This document shows positions 57,407 through 64,000 of a stretch of DNA of 64,000 nt, piece after piece (within the stretch, counting starts at the first letter, position 1; each line of letters opens with the position of its first letter). Made by a program: the position numbers and the translations under genes. Under the pieces are notes generated by a model that saw only the letters and a list, made by a program, of their open reading frames with translations, was not told the DNA's origin and ran no database searches. Source of the stretch: Collinsella vaginalis (GTDB lineage Bacteria > Actinomycetota > Coriobacteriia > Coriobacteriales > Coriobacteriaceae); assembly GCF_900176655.1 (NCBI RefSeq), contig NZ_LT838844.1:134178-198177 (forward strand), written 5' to 3'.

Positions 57407-57622
57407 CTAGTAGAAAATGTCAGATCTGAGTCAATTCAGGGGTGCTTCGCGATGTTTTCCCACCGACTCGACGTCCGCGACGGGAGGAGCACTTTTAAAA
57501 TGCCAGGATAATTGATCGAGCTTGGCCATAGAGGGCGGCTTGCAAGATTGTTCTCTGTCCGGAGGGCGCTTTACGGGCAGTGCATACCGGCCCCCCGGAC
57601 TCAGATCTGACATTTTCTACTA
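57407..57622. mobile_element. MITE-like element, copy C (inverted-repeat ends)
   Basis: CTAGTAGAAAATGTCAGATC starts at 57407. Its inverse lies at 57602-57622 and lacks only the final CTAG (ends CTACTAT). Including GAGTC/GACTC the arms pair over about 25 bases. The interior differs from copies A and B. The flanks 57330-57400 and 57623-57720 are strongly AT-rich and carry no gene. Confidence 0.75.
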
Positions 57623-57885
57623 TTACGATCCTCATAGTAAAATCAATGAAATAAAATATTGAAAATATAAACTAAAAAATAAAATATTTAAGTATATCTA
57701 ACCATGAGTCCTTAAAAGAGATTACTTTTAAGTAAACCAGGCGCGCCAATGCCGGAGCGCTTGATTACCAGGACAGGATTTACGGAGCTCTGGAGCGGCC
57801 AACATTGAAGCTGGCAGAGTACGCCATGCCAAATGAAACCCAGGTACCTGCCAAGATCCAGGAGCGGGCTCTTCCATACGAAGAA

Positions 57886-57915
57886 GGCCCTCTCCGCCAT
57901 CTGACGGAGAGGGCC
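57886..57915 (-). terminator. Intrinsic terminator of the MBL hydrolase (minus strand)
   Basis: On the minus strand GGCCCTCTCCG pairs with CGGAGAGGGCC, followed by TTCTTCG. It lies about 90 bases beyond the stop at 58009. Confidence 0.8.
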
Positions 57916-58008
57916 CGTGTTGAACTCATCCGGGCAGGCACCAATGAGGGGCTGACGCCAGCGATATGGGAATGTAACGAGCTTCGACCAGAACTGAACC
58001 GATCGCAG

Positions 58009-58836
58009 CTACCGAATCTTCTCCTCGATGTACATGATGTTGCCCTCGCCGCCATCGATGCGGGCGCGAGAGACCGGGTCGACGGCCTTGGCCATCAGCG
58101 TTTTCATGCCGGCGAACTCCGCCGGGAACGCATCATCCTCACATGCCATGATGAGTGAGCAGAGCTCGATGTTGGTGCTGAGAATACTCTTGGGCGACTC
58201 GCAGGTTCCGTGCTGCCGCAGGACCCGATCCCATAGCCCCTCGTGTTGCTTGAAGGCAAGCAGACTCTCGCGATATTCCGTGACGGTCGATGCCTCCTCA
58301 AACACGATGAGCGTCCCGACGCCGCAGGCATCGCCAAACAGGGCGACGCGCTCCTCGAGCACCACGGGAACCATCATGCCTTGCGTATGCCCAGGAACAT
58401 GAAAGAGGCAGACGGTTAGATCGCCGAGATTGAACGTTTGGCGATCTTCGAGTGGGAGGAAATCGCTTCGTGTTGGGACGAACGCGTCATCCGATATGTC
58501 TGCTATGAGTTCTGCCGAGGTGGTGGAGAGCATAGCACGGCGAAATTCGATGGTGGTATGCCGCACATTGAGTTCAAGATCAGCAGGATGCATATACGCG
58601 GTGTCAAATTCGGCCGCGCCTGCAGCATGGTCAACATGGCCGTGGGTGATGACCACGTCATACGGTTTGCCTTGCAGTAGCGATTCCACATAGGAGCGCA
58701 GGCCTCTAAATCCGTATCCCGTGTCTACGAGCAAGGCACGTTTATCGCCCACAACCAGATAAGTGCATACGTCGCTTCCGTCTGAGAGGCGCATTATTCG
58801 ATCGGTGATGGGTGTTGATGCATATGCGATGGTCAT
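58009..58836 (-). CDS. MBL fold metallo-hydrolase
   Basis: The start is the ATG ending at 58836, with GGAAAGGAA upstream; the longer frame to 58887 lacks a ribosome site. The 275-residue protein has the beta-lactamase-fold signature VVITHGHVDHAAG (HxHxDH) near 58-70. FHVPGHTQGMMV and LFGDACGVG follow. It is a hydrolase of the glyoxalase II/lactonase-like superfamily; the substrate is not evident. It lies in the beta-glucoside locus, 123 bases downstream of the EIIBC gene on the same strand, and may be co-expressed. Confidence 0.85.
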   Translation of the reverse strand: MTIAYASTPITDRIMRLSDGSDVCTYLVVGDKRALLVDTGYGFRGLRSYVESLLQGKPYDVVITHGHVDHAAGAAEFDTAYMHPADLELNVRHTTIEFRRAMLSTTSAELIADISDDAFVPTRSDFLPLEDRQTFNLGDLTVCLFHVPGHTQGMMVPVVLEERVALFGDACGVGTLIVFEEASTVTEYRESLLAFKQHEGLWDRVLRQHGTCESPKSILSTNIELCSLIMACEDDAFPAEFAGMKTLMAKAVDPVSRARIDGGEGNIMYIEEKIR

Positions 58837-58959
58837 AAGGTTCCTTTCCTGGGGCGCCCGATGTCGTCCATTTTGCAAGGGCCGCACTTGTTGTCAGATT
58901 TAGTGAACCGTGCTGTCTCACTGCAGCGAACGTATATAACGTTCTTTTTGTTGTAAAAA

Positions 58960-60387
58960 TCAGGGGCGCTCACCCACCGGGCCATGTTCAATCTCATCCT
59001 TGGTGAACCCGAAGAACCAGGTCACGATGAATCCGGCGACAAACCCGGCGGCGGCAGCGATGCACGCGTTGACCAGGTTGGCCGTGCCGCCCCCCACGTA
59101 GATCAAAATATTCAGGACGTTTGCAGCTCCGCCAGGGATATAGCAGGTGAGGCCGAGCGCTCCGCCTACAAGCCCGGCAACCGCGGCGCCCAGGATGCTG
59201 CAGACGATAAGGCGACGATAGCGGAACATCATACCGTAGATGAAGGGCTCGCCCACGCCGCCGATCCACTGCGCGACAATGTATCCGAGAGTCATCTCCT
59301 TCTCGTGCGGGTCTTTCAGCTTAAGCACCGTGGCGAGTTGTACACCATATGCAGCCCAGAGGCCAATTGTTGTATTGGCGAGCACAAAGTTGTCGTAGCC
59401 CACCGCAGCGAAATTTGCGATGGCGATCATGATGATCGCAACATGCATTCCGGTGATCACAAGAGGTAGCCAGACTGCCGCAAGGAGCGCAGCGCCGATC
59501 ACCGTCACGATGCCGCCTTCTGAACCAAGGAAGCCGAATACGACGGAGAGTCCTGTGCCTGCCCAGTATCCGAGGGGCCCGAGGAGGCAGAGGGCGAGCG
59601 GCACCGCGATGGCCATCGTGAGGAACGGCGTGAAGACCGTCGACAGCGCATCAGGCATGATCTTCTTCAGTCCACCCTCAATGAAACGCATAGTGAAGAC
59701 GGACAGGAGAATCGGGATGGCCGTCTGCGCATATAAGCCCGGCGTGGCGGGAATGCCGTAGACCGAGAACGAGGCCCCTTCGGTCGCCATGGAGACAAAG
59801 GAGGGCTCGATCATGATCCCGCCCATGAAGGCTCCGAGGATGGGCGTCACGCCGAGGCACTTCGCAGCATTGAATCCAAGGTAGATAGGCAGGAAATAGA
59901 AAGCAGCGTTGTACAGCATGTTCATGAGCACAACGAGATCGCTCTCGTCGCTCATGAGGTTCAGCATGGTTGGGCCAACGACGACCCCGATCGTCTTGAA
60001 CAGGCCGGCGCACATGAGCAGGGGGATCAAGGGGGTCATGGATCCGGAAAGGTAGTTCAGGATGTTGTTTCCGATGACCGCCGGCGTGAGCTTTCGCCTC
60101 TCGCCATCAAGATTCTCATCGATGGCGTCTTGCTTGGCAAAGCCGCCGAGGGTGCACAGCTCGTCGTACACCTTCAGGACGTTCTGCCCGATGATGACCT
60201 GCAGCTGCCCGCCGCTTTCCTGAACGCCGATCACCCCGTTGATTGTCTTGACGCGGTTAAGGTCAACCACGGACCGGTCTTTCAGGTTGAAGCGAAGCCG
60301 GGTCATGCAGTGGGTTACGAAGGTGACGTTGGCGCTTCCACCCACGGCATTGAGCACGTCGGACGCGATCTGCTTGTTGTTCGCCAC
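58960..60387 (-). CDS. PTS beta-glucoside-type transporter subunit EIIBC
   Basis: A GTG start at 60387 with AAAAGGAG upstream gives 475 residues. The EIIB domain has the phosphorylated Cys27 in THCMTRLRF. The EIIC domain begins near ILNYLSGSMTPLIPLL and carries GGVGEPFIYG, the substrate-site motif of the glucose/glucoside superfamily. No EIIA domain is attached, so a separate EIIA must serve it. It imports and phosphorylates a beta-glucoside for the GH1 enzyme. It follows the LicT gene on the same strand by 115 bases; a GCTGCCTG/CAGGCAGC hairpin (about 60405-60433) lies in that gap. Confidence 0.94.
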   Translation of the reverse strand: MANNKQIASDVLNAVGGSANVTFVTHCMTRLRFNLKDRSVVDLNRVKTINGVIGVQESGGQLQVIIGQNVLKVYDELCTLGGFAKQDAIDENLDGERRKLTPAVIGNNILNYLSGSMTPLIPLLMCAGLFKTIGVVVGPTMLNLMSDESDLVVLMNMLYNAAFYFLPIYLGFNAAKCLGVTPILGAFMGGIMIEPSFVSMATEGASFSVYGIPATPGLYAQTAIPILLSVFTMRFIEGGLKKIMPDALSTVFTPFLTMAIAVPLALCLLGPLGYWAGTGLSVVFGFLGSEGGIVTVIGAALLAAVWLPLVITGMHVAIIMIAIANFAAVGYDNFVLANTTIGLWAAYGVQLATVLKLKDPHEKEMTLGYIVAQWIGGVGEPFIYGMMFRYRRLIVCSILGAAVAGLVGGALGLTCYIPGGAANVLNILIYVGGGTANLVNACIAAAAGFVAGFIVTWFFGFTKDEIEHGPVGERP

Positions 60388-60502
60388 GACTACTCCTTTT
60401 CTCGATTTGCTGCCTGGAGATAGCAGGCAGCCTACGGATATGCCTATGCCCTGGACGACGTGCGCGCGGTGCCGCCCCCGGATAGCTGCTGGCCTACATG
60501 GC

Positions 60503-61342
60503 TCACGTGGTTGTGGATGCTGAGCACATGCGGTTGATATGGAGGATCAGGTAGAGCCTCTCCTCCTCAGTGAGGTCCTGTCCGTATGCCTCTTCAATGA
60601 GCGCGGCGATGCCGTCGACGCATTGGGCGGCGAGCGGGTTATCTGTAGAAGCTGAGCGGTACAGCTCCAAGTTGGCGCTCTCAAGGTGCTCGCCCGATGC
60701 CACCCGGCGCAGAAGATACTGCATGTGCGTTGCGAACCGGGCGAATCCGAAGCCGTCGCGGTCAACGGAGCTCTCCGTGACTCGCTCGATAATTCTGACG
60801 GCCTGATCGATCATGTTCTCATCGTTGACGGCGCCTTCAGTCCGGGCGGCACCGGCGCTGGCGTATGCTCCGTTGATGATGCACATGGCGATCCCCGCCA
60901 TCTCGCTGGTAGGAAGGGCGATGCCGAGCTGCGTCTTGATCCGCTTCAAAGCAAAATCGGCGATCTTGCATTCGACCGGGTAGTTCTGCTGAAGGTCGTA
61001 GGCGAGCGGGGCCTGTACGTAGAGGCCCTTTTTCGACCGCACGATGGCGAACGCGACGTGATCGGCCAAGGCGATATCAAGGTTGGGGCTGAGCTCGTAG
61101 GGAAGCAGGCTGCGGGCTGCATCCGCCACGGAGGCGGCGAGCTCGAGGCAGTCCTCGGGGAGATCGCGTATAAGCTCGACATAGCGGGGATCGATGTCGT
61201 AGAAGGTTCGATCGACGAGATCGAGATCGAGCTCGCTCCCCACGGGCACCGCGCTGATGCCGCAGCCGAGGGCGACGACCTGGTTGCCGCCTCCATCAAT
61301 GCAGAGCACCGCGTTGTTGTTGATACGCTTGATCACGTTCAT
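60503..61342 (-). CDS. licT: BglG/LicT family transcription antiterminator
   Basis: The start at 61342 has GAGGGGAG upstream and gives 279 residues. The N-terminal CAT RNA-binding domain is MNVIKRINNNAVLCIDGGGNQVVALG. PRD1 (about 65-170) keeps DHVAFAIVR, but its second regulatory site reads GIAMCIING where the family has IALHIVN, so that His is replaced by Cys. PRD2 (about 172-279) keeps both, in RFATHMQYLL and YLILHINRM. Without PRD1-His2 the sugar-specific control by EIIB could be altered. It binds a ribonucleic antiterminator in the leader RNA and prevents the leader terminator from forming. Confidence 0.94.
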   Translation of the reverse strand: MNVIKRINNNAVLCIDGGGNQVVALGCGISAVPVGSELDLDLVDRTFYDIDPRYVELIRDLPEDCLELAASVADAARSLLPYELSPNLDIALADHVAFAIVRSKKGLYVQAPLAYDLQQNYPVECKIADFALKRIKTQLGIALPTSEMAGIAMCIINGAYASAGAARTEGAVNDENMIDQAVRIIERVTESSVDRDGFGFARFATHMQYLLRRVASGEHLESANLELYRSASTDNPLAAQCVDGIAALIEEAYGQDLTEEERLYLILHINRMCSASTTT

Positions 61343-61361
61343 GCGGGCTCCCCTCGGCAAG

Positions 61362-61427
61362 AAAAAACTCTCGGACAGACATACTACGGCCGATAATGGC
61401 GCGGCCGCGTTCAGTCTGCCTCGAGAG
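61362..61427 (-). promoter_or_regulatory. Leader terminator (attenuator) controlled by LicT
   Basis: On the minus strand CTCTCGAGGCAGAC (ending at 61414) pairs with GTCTGTCCGAGAG (61368-61380), followed by a T run (TTTTTT, 61362-61367) just before the licT start at 61342. This is the terminator that BglG-type proteins overcome. The matching RAT sequence should lie just upstream; I could not align it confidently. Confidence 0.75.
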
Positions 61428-61503
61428 CTCAGCTCGAGTTACACCCTGAAGGTGGTTGGAATCGTAGTCCAATCGAAAAACAGCGTCAACAGATGCGGGG
61501 CAC

Positions 61504-61516
61504 CTACCGTTTACGG
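61504..61516. promoter_or_regulatory. Operator-like word CTACCGTTTACGG upstream of licT
   Basis: The same 13 bases occur at 49011-49023 and 63242-63254, in each case upstream of a sugar gene. Here it lies about 160 bases before licT. Confidence 0.5.
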
Positions 61517-61590
61517 TGAATTTCAGGCCGTTTGAGGAGCAGGGTCGAATGCCGTGCTCGGCAACCTCCTAGGAATTTTTATTCCATCCG

Positions 61591-61629
61591 AACCGTACCG
61601 TACGCAAATCAGTTTCGTACGGTACGGTT
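61591..61629. repeat. Perfect 14-bp inverted repeat
   Basis: AACCGTACCGTACG (61591-61604) pairs exactly with CGTACGGTACGGTT (61616-61629), loop of 11. It lies between licT and the convergent end of the serine hydrolase gene. It lacks a T run; it may be an operator (CCGTA is repeated within the arm) or a transcript-end structure. Confidence 0.65.
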
Positions 61630-61697
61630 CAGACGCAAACGGGGATCATGCTCTATGATGTGCGCACCAACCGCTGTGACCAGCGAAAACCCGCCGT

Positions 61698-63014
61698 TTA
61701 TCGCCGCTGATGCGCGGTCCACTCCCACAGCCCAACGGGCTCGCCGTCGAGCATCACGTTCGTGCCGTCGAGCTCCGTGCGGCAGAAGTCGTTATACACG
61801 TGGATCCAGACCCCGTGGCTGAACACCTGCTTGGGTGCTCCGTCTGCCTCGCGGTAACGGCCGGTGAGATCCTCCACATGGTCGAAGTAGGTGAGGTGCA
61901 CCGGTGCCTCAACTTCGTGCAGGCGATGATAAAGGGGAAGCACGGTCTCAGCGGGGTTCACGGCCTCGTCTCCCTTGGCGTGCACGAACCATAGCGGCGT
62001 CTTGGCGAGCGCCCCTATCACCTTGGGCGTCTGGTTCTCGTCGAAGAACGGCGCGCAGACCGGGACGCCCGCGGCGAAGAAATCCGGGTGGTCGGCGCAC
62101 ATGCGAACGGTCATGAACCCGCCGTTTGAGAGTCCGCCGATGATGATGCGGCTGGTGTCGACGCGATCCGCATGCGCGGTGATGAACTCATCGATGAGCG
62201 CCTTCAACGGTTCGCTGTAGATGCTCACGTTGGATCGGCCGAGCTGCTCCACGCCGTCGTCCATCCAGAACGTCGGGCACTGCGGCACAACCACCCAGGC
62301 GGCCCCACCAAAGTACCCCTGGATCTTCTCCTGCGAGAGCGCGGTCACGCGGTTGCCGGTGTAGGCCCGCTCAACTTCGTCCCCGCCCTCGCCAGCGCCG
62401 TGCAGCCAGACGATGAGGGCGGCGCGCTCGGGTTTTTGCACCTGCCGCTTAAACGGTCCCGCAGGCGCCTCCCCCTGGCTGAAATCGGGTTCAAAGAAGC
62501 CGTACGAGAGCTGGATCCCGTTGACCGCCTGCGCCATGCGCGCCTCATGCCAGCCCGTAAGCGCGGGGCAGAGGCGCTCCGTGCGCTCTGTGTACACGAG
62601 CCCGCAGGTGGGATCGGGCTCGCCGGGGAGGGGAGCCGTCTGGGTGATCCGGAAGCGGTGCTCAACGAAACGGCCCTGCATGACGGTGCCCTCGATCGTC
62701 TTCGTCAGGCGGCATTCGGGAAGGACGAGGGCCACATGCCCCCCCTCGGGGAGTCGGTGCCCTGCGGCATCGCAGGGATAGGCGTTAAGGACAGGGAGGT
62801 AGCCGCGGGAGGGAACCGCGCGGTCAGCCCCGCGCTCCGTGCGCATCAGGATGCCCCCGGACGTCTCATGCCGCTCGACGTACACGTTGAACGGGACGGG
62901 GTCGAGATCGGCATCGCGTACGGGCGCAGGGAGCTCGAGCACCGCAGTTGAGATCCACGGACCAAAGTCTCCCAATTCGGTGACGGTCGCGAATGTTGGA
63001 TGGAAGGAGCCCAT
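61698..63014 (-). CDS. Alpha/beta-fold serine hydrolase (esterase/prolyl oligopeptidase-like)
   Basis: I chose the ATG ending at 63014 (MGSFHPTFATV), with AGGTGA six bases upstream; the frame extends to 63203, but the ATG at 63050 falls inside an operator palindrome and has no ribosome site. The 438-residue protein has an N-terminal beta domain (1-165). The hydrolase core follows, with LHGAGEGG oxyanion loop at 204-211, nucleophile Ser296 in GLSNGGF, Asp in HAKGDEAV and a His near HVYNDF. There is no signal peptide. Such proteins are often carbohydrate or xylan esterases; its place among beta-glucoside genes suggests de-esterification of glycosides. Confidence 0.85.
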   Translation of the reverse strand: MGSFHPTFATVTELGDFGPWISTAVLELPAPVRDADLDPVPFNVYVERHETSGGILMRTERGADRAVPSRGYLPVLNAYPCDAAGHRLPEGGHVALVLPECRLTKTIEGTVMQGRFVEHRFRITQTAPLPGEPDPTCGLVYTERTERLCPALTGWHEARMAQAVNGIQLSYGFFEPDFSQGEAPAGPFKRQVQKPERAALIVWLHGAGEGGDEVERAYTGNRVTALSQEKIQGYFGGAAWVVVPQCPTFWMDDGVEQLGRSNVSIYSEPLKALIDEFITAHADRVDTSRIIIGGLSNGGFMTVRMCADHPDFFAAGVPVCAPFFDENQTPKVIGALAKTPLWFVHAKGDEAVNPAETVLPLYHRLHEVEAPVHLTYFDHVEDLTGRYREADGAPKQVFSHGVWIHVYNDFCRTELDGTNVMLDGEPVGLWEWTAHQRR

Positions 63015-63043
63015 GCAGATCACCTGATTCTCTTGAAGGTGGT

Positions 63044-63060
63044 TAAACATGTTTAGTATA
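63044..63060 (-). promoter_or_regulatory. Promoter and operator of the serine hydrolase gene
   Basis: On the minus strand TATACT (63055-63060) is a good -10. The palindrome TAAACATGTTTA (63044-63055) lies just downstream over the expected transcription start, a classical LacI-family repressor position. Confidence 0.65.
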
Positions 63061-63205
63061 CCGAAATCAAGGAGAAGAGGAGGATTCAGCAGAGTGCGAC
63101 GGAGAGCCGCGAAACAGCAAAAGAGGTTCAAGATGCGGTAAATCGCGAGGTAAAGGCAACAATACGGGATACTAGCCAGCTGCAGCATCCTCGGTTCCCG
63201 CATAT

Positions 63206-63317
63206 GTAAACACGCGTTTAGTAACGTTCACCGCTGCTTTCCTACCGTTTACGGGGAAACCCTTAGGAATCTGTTCACTCTGACGTAGGATACATGATAT
63301 AAACGTTCAGTAAACAC
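63206..63317 (+). promoter_or_regulatory. Promoter and LacI-type operators of the second PTS gene
   Basis: TAAACACGCGTTTA (63207-63220) is an imperfect palindrome. CTACCGTTTACGG (63242-63254) and TGATATAAACGTTCAGTAAAC (63295-63315) match the order and wording of the region before the isomerase gene at 49 kb. TATAAA with upstream TTCACT (63274) may be the core promoter. The interval 63015-63389 holds no other feature. Confidence 0.6.
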
Positions 63318-63389
63318 ATATGAGGTTTGCTGAAAAGACGCGGACGGGCAGAAAACCGCCCGGCACCGCGGATACGAAAGGGAGGGCCC

Positions 63390-64000
63390 ATGGCCGACAA
63401 CAAACAGATCGCCACCGATGTCCTCGCGTTGGTGGGCGGCTCCGGCAACGTGAGCACCGCGACACATTGCATGACCCGTCTCCGCCTGACGCTGCGCGAC
63501 TGCTCCCAGGCCGATGCCGATGAGATCAAGAAGGTCAAGGGTGTCCTCGGCGCGCAGTGGTCGGGGTCGCAGCTCCAGGTCATCGTGGGCCAGAACGTGC
63601 CAAAGGTCCTCGACGAGTTCGTGGCCATCTCAGGTGTCACGCGCGGCGAGGCCGTGGACGAGAACCTCGACGCCCCGAAGGAGAAGCTGACGCCGGCCGT
63701 CATCGGCAACCGGATCCTCGACTACCTCTCCGGCTCCATGACCCAGCTGATCCCCCTGCTCATGGCCGGCGGCCTCTTCCGCACCTTCGCGGTCGTCCTC
63801 GGCCCGCAGATGTTCAACCTCATCTCCGAGACCGACCCGACCTATACCTTCTTCTACACGACCCTCTACGAGGCGACCTTCTACTTCCTGCCGATCTACC
63901 TCGGGTATGCGGCGGCGAAGAAGCTCGGCGCCAGCCCCGTGCTCGGCATGCTGACCGGCGGCCTGCTCATCGCGCCGAGCATCGTGGCGGCGGCGTCTGA
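63390..64000 (+). CDS. PTS beta-glucoside-type transporter subunit EIIBC, second copy (3' end outside window)
   Basis: The ATG at 63390 follows AAAGGGAGGG, and 203 codons are visible. The sequence (MADNKQIATDVLALVGGSGN, then THCMTRLRLTL with the EIIB Cys, then LDYLSGSMTQLIPLLMAGGLF) closely follows the EIIBC at 58960-60387, so the two are paralogues. The EIIC domain is cut by the window end. It is divergent from the serine hydrolase gene and shares its operator-rich region with it, so both are probably induced together. Confidence 0.92.
   Translation, partial: MADNKQIATDVLALVGGSGNVSTATHCMTRLRLTLRDCSQADADEIKKVKGVLGAQWSGSQLQVIVGQNVPKVLDEFVAISGVTRGEAVDENLDAPKEKLTPAVIGNRILDYLSGSMTQLIPLLMAGGLFRTFAVVLGPQMFNLISETDPTYTFFYTTLYEATFYFLPIYLGYAAAKKLGASPVLGMLTGGLLIAPSIVAAAS

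Noticed and set aside
63015-63203. N-terminal extension of the serine hydrolase to 63203
   Set aside because: The region contains the promoter and operator palindrome; the translated extension is not conserved-looking and has no ribosome site.

Overview
The window is GC-rich, with short intergenic gaps inside operons and strong AGGAGG-type ribosome binding sites. Its content fits an anaerobic gut actinobacterium of the Coriobacteriia: a one-polypeptide pyruvate:ferredoxin oxidoreductase, rubrerythrin, a membrane-bound NiFe uptake hydrogenase, MurT/GatD-type proteins, carbamate kinase, several PTS genes and an LPXTG surface protein. A Collinsella-like genus is my best guess. That is inference from gene content and composition; there is no rRNA in the window to confirm it.

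Layout. 0-7 kb: an RclA-like flavoprotein disulfide reductase (minus strand, cut by the window edge), an aldose-1-epimerase-like protein, then an operon for a polar amino-acid ABC transporter with an M20 peptidase. 7-11 kb: prfA, ybaB, recR and a CDF metal exporter. 11.7-15.3 kb: pyruvate:ferredoxin oxidoreductase, then more than 1 kb of repeats. 16.5-22.7 kb: two tandem MurT-like/GatD-like gene pairs and an APC permease. 23-24 kb: carbamate kinase, then 1.1 kb of gene-free repeat DNA. 25-32.5 kb: a zinc-dependent phospholipase C-like protein, an MFS exporter, a QueT-type transporter, a glycosyltransferase, a LytS/LytR-type two-component system and a phosphodiesterase. 32.6-37.8 kb: a large LPXTG adhesin whose signal peptide is out of frame with the body across a run of nine G. 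38-41.7 kb: small unknown genes, tRNA-Asp, an Rrf2 regulator, a MutY-like glycosylase and rubrerythrin. 42.5-46.3 kb: NiFe hydrogenase small, large and cytochrome b subunits. 47-54 kb: a LacI regulator and a sugar operon (fucose-isomerase-like, split transketolase, FGGY kinase). 54.5-64 kb: an AAA ATPase, 6-phospho-beta-glucosidase, MBL hydrolase, beta-glucoside PTS with a LicT antiterminator, a serine hydrolase and the start of a second PTS permease.

How the genes work together. Pyruvate:ferredoxin oxidoreductase makes reduced ferredoxin, the hydrogenase takes up H2, and rubrerythrin and the RclA-like enzyme handle oxidants. The right half is devoted to sugars: two related EIIBC permeases, a GH1 phospho-glucosidase, an antiterminator with a leader terminator, and LacI-type operators shared between operons about 14 kb apart.

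The most unusual signals are four. (1) Two MurT/GatD-like pairs in which the expected glutaminase triad appears to be lost on both partners. (2) A probable phase-variable poly-G switch in the adhesin. (3) Three copies of a roughly 200 bp element with near-identical inverted ends and unrelated interiors. (4) Several families of degenerate intergenic repeats scattered through the window.
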